NCBI RefSeq assembly: GCF_028369295.1
Contig: NZ_JAQMYP010000010.1
Span: forward strand, 142,245-206,244
Direction: 5' to 3'
DNA: 64,000 bases
From: Streptomyces sp. HD
GTDB lineage: Bacteria; Actinomycetota; Actinomycetes; Streptomycetales; Streptomycetaceae
In this document: positions 46,138 to 54,171 of the stretch, one piece after another
How positions within the stretch are numbered: the stretch's first letter is position 1
Layout of the letters: each line of letters begins with the position of its first letter
The notes under the pieces: model-generated
Told to the model about the DNA's origin: nothing
Database searches by the model: none
The model's input: the letters and a program-made list of their open reading frames with translations, nothing else
Translations under genes and position numbers: made by a program

Positions 46138-47050
46138 TGAGGCGGGCTGGCGACTGCTGGCCGGGCCCACCTTCATGGACGTACCGGAGCCGCCGGACCG
46201 CATGGCCTACGGCGACCGGATGGCATGGGCGCGCCGGGACCTTGAGGCGCGCGGCCCGGCCTGCCACGGTCGCCGTCCCGTCGTCTTCGCCCACTCCACC
46301 TACCCCCTCTCCCCCGGCCAGCTCACCGAAATCGCCGCCCTGGGCCGGGAGTTCGGGGCGCTGCTGCACATCCACGCCGCCGAGAACGGGACCGAGGTCG
46401 CCACCGTCGAGGTGCGCTACGGCAAGCGCCCGGTCGGGCTGCTCGACTCCCTCGGGCTGCTCGGGCCCGACCTGCTGGTCGCGCACGCCGTTGAGCTCAC
46501 CGGGCCGGAGATCGCGGCACTGGCCCGCACGGGCAGGTCCGTCGCCCACCGCCCGGTGTCGAACCTGAAACTGGGCTGCGGCATCGCACCCGTGCCGCGG
46601 CTGCTGAGCGCCGGGGTGACCGTCGGGCTCGGCACGGACGGGGCCGTCGGCTCCAACACACTGGACGTGCTGGGGGCGGTGCGGCAGGCGGCGCCGGTGC
46701 ACAAGGCGGGCGGCGACCCCACGGCGGTCGGCGCCGAACGAGCCGTATGCATGGCGACCGTCGAGGGGGCGCGGACGCTGGGGCTCGGGGAGCAGCCGGG
46801 CTCACTGGAGGCGGGTAAGCGGGCCGACCTGATCGTGCTCGACCTGGGCGCACCGCACCTCCACCCGCTCCACGATCCCTGGTCCACACTGGCCTACGCG
46901 GCATACTCGGCGGACGTGCGGGACACGGTGGTGGAGGGGCGGGTGCTGATGCGGGACCGGGTGCTGACGACGCTCGACGAGGCGGCGGTGATCGCCGATC
47001 TCGAAGCCGTGATCGCCGATCTGGAGGCGGCGTGTGAGCAGGCCCCATAA
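46128..47050 (+). pseudogene. Amidohydrolase gene, N-terminally truncated (MTA/SAH deaminase-like)
   Basis: From about 46140 the frame encodes a metal-dependent amidohydrolase of the TrzN/MtaD group: GWRLLAGPTFMDVP, LLHIHAAENGTEVATVE with the metal His pair, LLVAHAVELTGPEIAALARTG (third His), HRPVSNLKLGCGIAPVPRLL and the catalytic Asp in VGLGTDGAVGSNTLDVLGAV, then KRADLIVLDLG. The N-terminal part with the first HxH metal motif is gone; upstream sequence is antisense to the mtnK remnant. Family members have about 440-460 residues, so about a third is lost and the protein should be inactive. The open frame starting upstream is a chance read-through of the junction. MTA/SAH deamination would fit the mtnK neighbour. 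Confidence 0.78.
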
Positions 47051-47060
47051 TGTGTGATTG

Positions 47061-47075
47061 AGACATCGGATGTCT
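47061..47075. promoter_or_regulatory. Palindromic operator of the GntR-type regulator
   Basis: AGACATCGGATGTCT is a perfect palindrome of two 7-base arms around a central G, 56 bp upstream of the regulator ATG. A close copy lies at 47857-47873. The position fits autoregulation by the FadR/GntR protein. Confidence 0.72.
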
Positions 47076-47131
47076 TGTGCGGTATCTCGGCAGCGTCCCG
47101 CACGACGTCCTGAACCACAGGGAGGCCGGTC

Positions 47132-47803
47132 ATGGCAGTCACCGACGAGGCGATCGAGAAGATCAAGGGCATGATCGTCTCGGGCGCGCTGCGCCCCGGC
47201 GACCGGCTCCCCAAGGAGAGCGAGCTCGCCGCCGAGCTCGGGCTGTCCCGCAACTCACTGCGGGAGGCCGTGCGGGCCCTGTCGCTGATCCGGATCCTGG
47301 ACGTGCGGCAGGGCGACGGCACGTATGTCACGAGCCTCGACCCGCAGTTGCTGCTGGAGGCGCTGAGCTTCGTCGTCGACTTCCATCGCGACGACACGGT
47401 GCTGGAGTTCCTCGCCGTGCGCCGCATCCTGGAGCCGGCCGCCACGGCGATGGCCGCGTCCCGGATCAGCGAGCAGCAACTGGCCGCGCTGACCAACCAG
47501 TTGGACAAGCTCGGCAACGATCCGTCGGTGGAGGAACTCGTCGCCTGCGACCTGGAGTTCCACCGGGGCATCGTGCAGAGCTCCGGGAACTCGGTGCTCT
47601 GCTCCCTCCTCGACGGCCTCTCGGGGCCGACGACACGGGCTCGTATCTGGCGCGGGCTGACCCAGGAGGACGCGGTGAGCCGGACCCTGCACGAGCACCG
47701 GGCGATCCTGGAGGCCTTGCGGGACCGGGACGCGGAGGCGGCGCGGTCGTGGGCGACGGTGCACATCGCGAGCGTGGAGCAGTGGCTGCGGTCCACGCTG
47801 TGA
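47132..47803 (+). CDS. FadR-subfamily GntR transcriptional regulator
   Basis: The 223-residue protein has an N-terminal GntR winged helix (RPGDRLPKESELAAELGLSRNSLREAVRALSLIRILDVRQGDGTYV) and an FCD effector domain (residues about 90-215) with the metal-binding acidic/His positions (DLEFHRGIVQSSGN; EHRAILEALRDRDAEAA). FadR-type regulators respond to organic acids or sugar acids. Nearby partners are the broken amidohydrolase upstream and a PAC2 gene downstream, so its original target may have been lost. ATG 47132 follows GGGAGG. Two matching operator-like sites flank it. Confidence 0.92.
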   Translation: MAVTDEAIEKIKGMIVSGALRPGDRLPKESELAAELGLSRNSLREAVRALSLIRILDVRQGDGTYVTSLDPQLLLEALSFVVDFHRDDTVLEFLAVRRILEPAATAMAASRISEQQLAALTNQLDKLGNDPSVEELVACDLEFHRGIVQSSGNSVLCSLLDGLSGPTTRARIWRGLTQEDAVSRTLHEHRAILEALRDRDAEAARSWATVHIASVEQWLRSTL

Positions 47804-47856
47804 CCTGGCGGTCCGGCCCTGCGGGACGGCACACGCAGGGCAAAATACCATTCGTC

Positions 47857-47873
47857 GGACATCGGATCTCTTG
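47857..47873. promoter_or_regulatory. Second GACATCGGAT-type operator-like site
   Basis: GGACATCGGATCTCTTG matches 47061-47077 at 15 of 17 positions, with one arm degraded. It lies after the regulator stop and about 130 bp before the PAC2 start, so it could control that gene or be a relic of a lost target promoter. Confidence 0.55.
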
Positions 47874-48002
47874 GGTGGGTGTTCCGGGGTGGCGAACGGG
47901 GCAGTGATCCGTTCACTCCCCCGTGCAAGGGGGCTGCTGGCGCCCCCGCCGCACGCCGTAAGGTTGGTTCGTCAAGCGAGGGCACGTCGGAAGGAGGCCT
48001 GG

Positions 48003-48929
48003 GTGATCGAGCTGGAGGGGGTTCCCGAGCTGGTCGACCCGGTCATGGTGGCCGCGTTCGAGGGCTGGAACGATGCCGGCGACGCCGCCTCCACCGCCGT
48101 CGCGCACCTGGACAGGGAGTGGAAGGGCGAGGTGTTCGCGGCGCTGGACGCCGAGGACTACTACGACTTCCAGGTGAACCGCCCCACGGTGTGGATGGAC
48201 GACGGAGTAAGGAAGATCACGTGGCCGACGACAAGGTTGTCCGTCGTCCGCGTCGGCGGTGAGAAGCCGCGGGATCTGGTCCTCGTCCGAGGCATCGAAC
48301 CGTCCATGCGGTGGCGCTCGTTCTGCAACGAGCTCCTCGGCTTCGCGCACGAACTGGGCGTGGAGCTGGTGGTCATCCTGGGCGCCCTGCTCGGTGACAC
48401 CCCGCACACGCGTCCGGTCCCGATCAGCGGGACCACGTCCGATGCGGACCTGGCCCGCCGGATGGATCTGGAGGAGACCAAGTACGAGGGCCCGACGGGC
48501 ATCGTCGGCGTCCTGCAGGAGGCGTGCACGCACGCGGGTGTCCCGGCAGTGTCGCTGTGGGCCGCCGTCCCGCACTACGTCTCGCAGCCGCCCAACCCGA
48601 AGGCGACGCTGTCCCTGCTCAACCGCCTGGAGGACCTGATCGACGTGCGCATCCCGCTGGGCGAACTGCCCGAGGACGCGCGCGCCTGGCAGGTCGGTGT
48701 GGACCAACTGGCCGCCGAGGACAGCGAGGTCGCGGAGTACGTGCAGACGCTGGAGGAGGCCCGGGACACCGCGGAGCTGCCGGAGGCGTCGGGCGAGGCG
48801 ATCGCCCGCGAGTTCGAGCGGTATCTGCGGCGCCGGGACGGCGGCCCGTCGCCCGACGACCGGACGCGTCCGCCGATGCCCCCGAAGACGGGTGGCAAGG
48901 ACGAGGACGACGACTCCTCGGAGGACTGA
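48003..48929 (+). CDS. PAC2-family protein
   Basis: The 308-residue protein belongs to the PAC2 family, named after the proteasome-assembly chaperone fold. It opens VIELEGVPELVDPVMVAAFEGWNDAGDAAS and contains VLVRGIEPSMRWRSFCNELLGFA and a conserved YEGPTGIVGVLQEACTHAG. In archaea and eukaryotes the family helps build the 20S proteasome; in actinobacteria its role is not established, though this genome does have a 20S core. The C-terminal 30 residues are acidic and Ser/Asp rich. Start GTG 48003 has AAGGAGG 5 bp upstream; the frame is open further 5'. It is convergent with the SMP-30-like gene. Confidence 0.9.
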   Translation: MIELEGVPELVDPVMVAAFEGWNDAGDAASTAVAHLDREWKGEVFAALDAEDYYDFQVNRPTVWMDDGVRKITWPTTRLSVVRVGGEKPRDLVLVRGIEPSMRWRSFCNELLGFAHELGVELVVILGALLGDTPHTRPVPISGTTSDADLARRMDLEETKYEGPTGIVGVLQEACTHAGVPAVSLWAAVPHYVSQPPNPKATLSLLNRLEDLIDVRIPLGELPEDARAWQVGVDQLAAEDSEVAEYVQTLEEARDTAELPEASGEAIAREFERYLRRRDGGPSPDDRTRPPMPPKTGGKDEDDDSSED

Positions 48930-48948
48930 GGCTCCCGGAGCCGGCAAG

Positions 48949-48978
48949 AGGGCGGTGCGCTGTGCTGCGCACCGCCCT
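48949..48978. terminator. Bidirectional terminator
   Basis: AGGGCGGTGCGC pairs perfectly with GCGCACCGCCCT over a 6-base loop, between the convergent PAC2 and SMP-30-like genes. Confidence 0.85.
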
Positions 48979-49004
48979 TCGCCGTCAAGCGCTCCCGGCG
49001 CGCG

Positions 49005-49979
49005 TCATGCGGGCACGGATATCACGTCGTACGTCGTCTCCGGCGTCGGAGTCGTGGTGAAGCGCGCGTTGGGCAGGTAGAGCCGGCCCCGGTACGCGGC
49101 CACCGTGGTCGGCACGTCGAAGAGCGGGTCGGTGATGCGGCGCTGGAAGACGCCGCTGCCACCGTCGGCGGCGAGCTTGAACACGTCGATGGCGTTCTGG
49201 CGGTTCTGCACGACGTACAGCGTCCGGCCGATCAGCAGCAGGCCGTCGCCGTTGGTGAGCGGGGCCGCGTCGCCGAGGTCGACGAGTCGGGTGACGCCGG
49301 TGCGCGGGTTCACCCGGTGCAGGCCACCGACCCCGGACTGCACGACGAGGAGGGCCGAGCCGTCGGGGGTGCCGGCGATGCCGTTGCCGTTCACGACCTC
49401 GCCGGGGACCTGGCTCCAGTCGCCGCTCAGGGTGATCGTCTCGACGTCGCCCGCGTCCGGCAGTTGACCGTGCCGGCCTAGCGGCAGGGCGTACAGGGCG
49501 GGCTGGAAGGAGTCGGTGAACCAGGCCGTGCGCGAGGTGAGGAACACGTCGTTGGCGAAGGTCGGGGTCGCCGTGGTGAGCCGGTAGGAGGCGAGGATCT
49601 TCCCGGTGCGGGCGTCCACGACCCGGGCTCCCTCGCCGCGTCCGGCGACGAACAGGCGTCCCCGGTGGTCGAGTTCGAGGCCGACCGAGGGTGTGCCGGG
49701 GCCGGTCGAGATGACCGAACCCTCGCCGGTGCGCAGGTCGGCGCGGTAGATCGAGCCGTCGCCGAGCGAGCCGAGGTAGGCGTACGGTCCGCCGCCGATG
49801 GTGATGCCCTCCGGGCGGAAGCCGTTCGGGAGGTGGATCACGGCGGGCCGGGTCATCCCGGCCGCGGCGGCGGAGGTGCCGGCGGACCCGGCGAGCACGG
49901 CGCCGGCGGTGGCGGCACCGGCTGCGAGGAGTCTCCGGCGGGTGAGATGAGGTGCGAAGGAGCGGCGTTCGGGGGCCAC
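49005..49979 (-). CDS. Tat-exported SMP-30/gluconolactonase-like beta-propeller protein
   Basis: The 324-residue protein begins VAPERRSFAPHLTRRRLLAA, a twin-arginine signal (RRRLL) with hydrophobic core and AxA-like cleavage region (SAGTSAAAA). The mature part is a six-bladed SMP-30/strictosidine synthase-like propeller: FRPEGITIGGGPYAYLGSLGDGSIYRADLRTGEG, GLELDHRGRLFVAGRGEGARVVDA, and NGNGIAGTPDGSALLVVQSGVGGLHRVNP. It is probably a secreted lactonase or binding protein; the exact substrate is unknown. The start is GTG 49979 after GGAAGGAC; upstream open frame is not family-like. It should use the TatABC system, of which tatC and tatA are in this window. Confidence 0.88.
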   Translation of the reverse strand: MAPERRSFAPHLTRRRLLAAGAATAGAVLAGSAGTSAAAAGMTRPAVIHLPNGFRPEGITIGGGPYAYLGSLGDGSIYRADLRTGEGSVISTGPGTPSVGLELDHRGRLFVAGRGEGARVVDARTGKILASYRLTTATPTFANDVFLTSRTAWFTDSFQPALYALPLGRHGQLPDAGDVETITLSGDWSQVPGEVVNGNGIAGTPDGSALLVVQSGVGGLHRVNPRTGVTRLVDLGDAAPLTNGDGLLLIGRTLYVVQNRQNAIDVFKLAADGGSGVFQRRITDPLFDVPTTVAAYRGRLYLPNARFTTTPTPETTYDVISVPA

Positions 49980-50291
49980 TGTGCGTCCTTCCGCGGACAG
50001 GACCGGCCGTTGGCCGGCCCAACGGTCGACTGACTCGTCCACCCCACCACACGCCGAGGGCCTCCGCAGCAGGAGACAGCCTCTCGACAGCGACCGGACA
50101 GCATCTGGCCGGTTTGTGGCGTGACATCTCTTTCCGGCCGGATTGCACACGCTGCCCAATTCAACTTGTTCTCAAACCGAGTTGGCGAAAGTGGTCTGGA
50201 CGGACGGAGCCAGGCGTGATTGGTTGTCACTCGGAAGGCGCGCCGCACCACCCGCATTTGGTACCCGCAGGACCGAAGGGAGCGGCAGACG
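49980..50291. other. Divergent promoter region
   Basis: This 312-bp stretch lies between the SMP-30-like gene and the subtilase gene. It holds the ribosome sites of both, and an inverted repeat CAACT...AGTTG (50162-50184) that could be an operator. I see no gene in it; a short open frame in register with the subtilase is leader, not coding. Confidence 0.5.
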
Positions 50292-52019
50292 ATGACCGAC
50301 CAGGCACAGCCGGCGCAGGGCCCGGGAGCGTCCGGGCCGGGGCCCGACGGAGCGGGATTCACCTATCGAGGAGCCGAGCAGGAACTGATCGTCGTCGCTC
50401 GTCCGGAGGCCCGGCTGCGTGCCCGGGCCGAGGGCGTCCGGTCGGTGGCAGGCGCCGATGTCTCGGCCCTCAACATGTTCCTCAGTGACGAACAACTCGC
50501 GCTGGAGCCGCTGTTCGGCAGCGAGGAGCGCCTCCAGCAGGCTGCCACGGGCACGGACGAGGTACCCGACCTGGCGCTGTTCTACCGGGTCCGCGGCGGG
50601 GAGAGCCGTGCCGATCAGCTGCGCGCCCGTATCGCCGCGCTGCCCGGGATCGACTCGGCGTATGTGAAGCCGGGCGCGGTGCCGGCCTCCCTCGGACGCA
50701 TCGGGGAGGACAGCGGGCGCCTGAAGGAGGGCGCGCCGGTCACGCCCGACTACAGCGGCCGGCAGGGCTATCTGCGGCCCGCGCCCGAGGGCGTCGACGC
50801 GTACTGGGCCTGGCAGCGGCCCGGCGGCGCCGGTCAGGGCGTGACCGTGATCGACGTGGAGGGCTCCTGGCAGCTGGGCCACGAGGACCTGGCCGCCAAG
50901 CTGGCCGGCGTCGTCGTCGGCACCCCGCTGACCGACCTGGCCTGGCGCAACCACGGCACCGCCGTGATCGGGGTGATCGGCGGCGACCGCAACGAGTACG
51001 GCGTCACCGGCATCGTGCCGGAGACGGTGACCGCGGCCGCGTCCTTCCAGGGCATCGGCACGGCGGCCGCGATCCATGCGGCGGCGGACCGGCTGAACCC
51101 CGGCGACATCGTGCTGATCGAACTGCACCGCCCGGGGCCCCGGTTCGAGTACGCCGAGCGCGACGACCAGCGCGGCTACATCCCTCTCGAATGGTGGCCG
51201 GACGACCTCGCCGCCGTCCGTTACGCCACCGCCAAGGGCATCCTCGTGGTGGCGGCCGCGGGCAACGGCGGTGAGTCGCTCGACCACGCGGTCTACGAGC
51301 GCCGCCCGGACGATTTCCCCGAGTCGTGGCGCAACCCGTTCAACCCGTCCTACCCGTCCTCCGGCGCCGTCATGGTCGGCGCGGGCGCCCCGCCGCCCGG
51401 CACACACGGCCGCGACCACGGCCCGGACCGCTCACGGCTCGCGTTCTCCAACTACGGCGCCCGCGTGGATGCGCAGGGCTGGGGCCGCGAGGTGACCACG
51501 ACCGGCGGCTTCTGGGACAAGCCCGGCGACCTGCAGGGCGGGCCCGAGGAAATCGCCTGGTACACCGACACGTTCTCGGGGACGTCATCCGCCTCCCCGG
51601 TGGTGGTCGGCGCGCTGGCCGCGCTGCAGGGCATGCTCAAGGCGTCCGGCCAGACGCCGATGTCCCCCGAGCGTGCGCGTGCGGTGCTCCGGGCGACGGG
51701 CTCCCCCCAGCAGGACGCGCCGGGCCGGCCCGCCTCTCAGCGGATCGGCAACCGGCCCGACATCAAGGCCGCGGTCACCTATCTGATGCCGCAGGCGGTC
51801 GGCTCGGGCAAAGCCGAGCGCTACTGGGACGAGTTGCTGCCGTATCCGCGTGAACTTCCGCCCCGGCTCCGGCTGTTCGTGGCCGGCGAGTGGCGGAACC
51901 TCAATCATCCGTCCCCCGATATCCGCCAGGCGGTCCATACCGCCTTCGCGGGGGGACGGCCCGATGTCCGAGTGTGGTTCTCGGATGACGAAATCGTCGG
52001 CCTGGTCATCACAGGCTGA
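50292..52019 (+). CDS. S8 (subtilisin-type) serine peptidase without signal peptide
   Basis: The 575-residue protein carries the subtilase triad: Asp188 in VTVIDVEGSWQLG, His221 in WRNHGTAVIGVIGG, and Ser432 in FSGTSSASPVVVG; the oxyanion Asn is probably in AAAGNGGES. There is no signal peptide or membrane segment; the N-terminal 170 residues form an extra domain (TYRGAEQELIVVARPEARLR) followed by a region with ALFYRVRGGESRADQLR. The C-terminal 50 residues (LRLFVAGEWRNLNHPSPDIR and on) resemble the C-terminus of the next gene's product. ATG 50292 has GAAGGGAG upstream. The next gene starts 35 bp later in the same operon. The enzyme is probably cytoplasmic. Confidence 0.88.
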   Translation: MTDQAQPAQGPGASGPGPDGAGFTYRGAEQELIVVARPEARLRARAEGVRSVAGADVSALNMFLSDEQLALEPLFGSEERLQQAATGTDEVPDLALFYRVRGGESRADQLRARIAALPGIDSAYVKPGAVPASLGRIGEDSGRLKEGAPVTPDYSGRQGYLRPAPEGVDAYWAWQRPGGAGQGVTVIDVEGSWQLGHEDLAAKLAGVVVGTPLTDLAWRNHGTAVIGVIGGDRNEYGVTGIVPETVTAAASFQGIGTAAAIHAAADRLNPGDIVLIELHRPGPRFEYAERDDQRGYIPLEWWPDDLAAVRYATAKGILVVAAAGNGGESLDHAVYERRPDDFPESWRNPFNPSYPSSGAVMVGAGAPPPGTHGRDHGPDRSRLAFSNYGARVDAQGWGREVTTTGGFWDKPGDLQGGPEEIAWYTDTFSGTSSASPVVVGALAALQGMLKASGQTPMSPERARAVLRATGSPQQDAPGRPASQRIGNRPDIKAAVTYLMPQAVGSGKAERYWDELLPYPRELPPRLRLFVAGEWRNLNHPSPDIRQAVHTAFAGGRPDVRVWFSDDEIVGLVITG

Positions 52020-52054
52020 CGCAGCCCATCACATCAAGGGAAGGTGACACCCGC

Positions 52055-52705
52055 ATGAGCACCACCCCGCAGATGAGTCACATGGGACAACAGCTCGGCC
52101 AGCAGGTCCCGAGCACATCGCCGTATCAGCAGCAACAGCAGCCGTATGGCCAGCAGGGCTACGGCCAGCAGGGCCAAGGCCAGCAGGGCCAAGGCCAGCA
52201 GGGCCAAGGCCAGCAGCAGCCGTACGGCATGGGCGGCTCCTTGGAGCAGCTCCAGCAGCTCGGCCAGCAGCAGCCGTTCCAGCAGCTGCTGCAGCAGCTC
52301 GGGCAGCCGCAGGTCGGCCAGCAGCAGGGCTACGGCCAGCAGCAGGGCTTCGGGCAGCAGCAGGGCCATGGCCAGCAGCTCCAGGGCGACCAGCAGCAAC
52401 AGCAGTCCGAGCAGCAGGTTCTGCATCTGTTGCACCAGGTCACGCAGGCCGCCGTCCAGTCCGCCGTCGAGCAAGCCCCGGTGGCCGGTATCGCGAACGG
52501 CTACATCGACATCGTCCAGCCGCTCCCGGGTCAGCCGTCGCAGATCTTCCTGCGCATCGGCAACGTGTTCCGGGTCTTCAACAACCCGAACCCGCAGACC
52601 CACGACCAGGTCCAGGAGGCCTTCGCGTTCGGCCACCAGGTCATCGGCGTGTGGGACAGCGGCTCCCCGCTGGTCCTGCGCAGCATCCAGATCCGCAGGA
52701 TCTGA
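52055..52705 (+). CDS. Gln-rich low-complexity protein with conserved C-terminal domain
   Basis: I do not recognise a named family. The 216-residue protein has about 120 residues of GQQ/GYGQQ/GQGQQ repeats, a prion-like composition with very high Gln and Gly, and then an ordered C-terminus of about 90 residues (LLHQVTQAAVQSAVEQAP; GNVFRVFNNPNPQTHDQVQEAFAFG). The latter part resembles the end of the upstream subtilase. No signal peptide is present. ATG 52055 follows GGGAAGGTG. Being 35 bp after the subtilase gene, it is likely its partner, perhaps a scaffold or substrate; this is inference. Confidence 0.8.
   Translation: MSTTPQMSHMGQQLGQQVPSTSPYQQQQQPYGQQGYGQQGQGQQGQGQQGQGQQQPYGMGGSLEQLQQLGQQQPFQQLLQQLGQPQVGQQQGYGQQQGFGQQQGHGQQLQGDQQQQQSEQQVLHLLHQVTQAAVQSAVEQAPVAGIANGYIDIVQPLPGQPSQIFLRIGNVFRVFNNPNPQTHDQVQEAFAFGHQVIGVWDSGSPLVLRSIQIRRI
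52148..52207 (+). repeat. 15-bp tandem repeat in the Gln-rich gene
   Basis: Three perfect copies of GGCCAGCAGGGCCAA (52163-52207) follow a degenerate copy (52148-52162). Each encodes Gly-Gln-Gln-Gly-Gln in frame, so slippage changes tract length by five residues. Confidence 0.92.
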
Positions 52706-52777
52706 CCGGAACCTGAAGCACGGCGCACCCACGGCACGTGAACCATCGGCGCCATGAACCCTCGGCGCCGTGAAACA

Positions 52778-52813
52778 AGGGGGCGCTTCCACCCGCGGGG
52801 AGGAAGCGCCCCT
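52778..52813. terminator. Bidirectional terminator between Gln-rich gene and mshC
   Basis: AGGGGGCGCTTCC pairs with GGAAGCGCCCCT; convergent genes on both sides. Confidence 0.8.
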
Positions 52814-52847
52814 CTCCTGTGCCTACGGCTCTGCAGCTCCGCGGCCC

Positions 52848-54077
52848 CTAGAGAGCCACGCCCAACAGTGCGTCCACGGCCCGCGACACGATGCCGGGGG
52901 CGCCGATGTCCGTGCCGCCCTCGGTGTCCTGCCGTGCGACCCAGCGGTCGACCGCCGCGAGTGCGGCCGGGGCGTCCAGGTCGCTCGCGAGGGCGTCGCG
53001 GATCTCCTCGACGAGCGCCTCGGCGGACGGCCCGTCGGGCCGGGACACCGCGGCACGCCAGCGGTCGAGGCGGGCGAGGGCGTCCTGGAGCACCTGGTCG
53101 GTCCACTCCCAGTCGGCCCGGTAGTGGTGGGCGAGGAGCGCCAGCCGGATGCCGACCGGGTCCACGCCGTCCCGGCGCAGCCGGGAGACGAAGACCAGGT
53201 TGCCCTTGGACTTCGACATCTTCTCGCCGTGCAGCGCGACCATGCCGGCGTGGACGTACGCCTTGGCCATCGGGAACTCACCGGTCAGCACCTGGGCGTG
53301 CGAGGCGCCCATCTCGTGGTGCGGGAAGGCGAGGTCGGAGCCGCCGCCCTGGACGTCGAAGCCCATGCCGAGGTGGTCGAGGGCGATGGCGACGCACTCT
53401 ATGTGCCAGCCGGGCCGGCCGCGTCCGAGCGAACCGCCGTCCCAGCTGGGCTCGCCGGGCCGGGCCGCCATCCAGAGCATCGGGTCGAGCGGGTTCTTCT
53501 TCCCGGGCCGGTCGGGGTCGCCGCCGCGCTCGGCGGACAGCAGCCGCATGGCGGCGGCGTCGAGCCCGGAGACCTTGCCGAAGTCCGGGTCGGACTCGAC
53601 GGAGAAGTAGGTGTCCCCGTCGAGTTCGTACGCCGCCCCCGCGTCCCGGAGCCGCTCGACGAGCGGCACGATCCCGGGTATCGCCTCCACCGCGCCGATG
53701 TAATGCCGCGGCGGCAGCATGCGCAGGGCGGTCATGTCCTCGCGGAAGAGCGCGGTCTCCTTCTCGGCGAGCGCGGCCCAGTCGATGTCGTCGCGCTCGG
53801 CCCGCTCCAGGAGCGGATCGTCGATGTCGGTGACGTTCTGGACGTAGTGGACCTGCCGCTTGGTGTCGAGCCACACGCGCTGAACGAGGTCGAACGCGTT
53901 GTAGGTCGCCGCGTGCCCCATGTGGGTCGCATCGTACGGAGTGATGCCGCAGACGTAGATACGGGCGACGGGACCGGGGTCGAGGGTGACCAGACCGCCG
54001 GTCGCGGTGTCGTGGATCCTCAGGTCGCGGCCCTGACCGGGCAGGGCGGGGACCTCAGAAGCGGGCCAGGCATACAT
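52848..54077 (-). CDS. mshC: Cysteine:GlcN-Ins ligase MshC (mycothiol biosynthesis)
   Basis: MshC joins cysteine to 1-D-myo-inosityl 2-amino-2-deoxy-alpha-D-glucopyranoside with ATP, the third step of mycothiol synthesis. The 409-residue protein resembles class I cysteinyl-tRNA synthetases but lacks the anticodon-binding end. It has zinc-binding Cys in [10 protein letters not shown], the HIGH-like [24 protein letters not shown] and the second ATP motif [11 protein letters not shown] 54077 ([20 protein letters not shown]) is the family-like start. It is the last gene of the SCO1664-like/DUF3090/phosphatase run; gap to the upstream gene is 94 bp. Confidence 0.95.
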   Translation of the reverse strand: MYAWPASEVPALPGQGRDLRIHDTATGGLVTLDPGPVARIYVCGITPYDATHMGHAATYNAFDLVQRVWLDTKRQVHYVQNVTDIDDPLLERAERDDIDWAALAEKETALFREDMTALRMLPPRHYIGAVEAIPGIVPLVERLRDAGAAYELDGDTYFSVESDPDFGKVSGLDAAAMRLLSAERGGDPDRPGKKNPLDPMLWMAARPGEPSWDGGSLGRGRPGWHIECVAIALDHLGMGFDVQGGGSDLAFPHHEMGASHAQVLTGEFPMAKAYVHAGMVALHGEKMSKSKGNLVFVSRLRRDGVDPVGIRLALLAHHYRADWEWTDQVLQDALARLDRWRAAVSRPDGPSAEALVEEIRDALASDLDAPAALAAVDRWVARQDTEGGTDIGAPGIVSRAVDALLGVAL

Positions 54078-54171
54078 GTCATGAGCGTAACCGGACGGAT
54101 GTTCCGTACACGAACCGGACCAGGTCGGATGGCCGGTAAGGCCGTCTTGCGCGATACCGGCCATTGTGCTG

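Noticed and set aside
52148..52400. CRISPR-like array
   Set aside because: The repeats are tandem without spacers and lie in frame in a Gln-rich gene; no cas genes are near.
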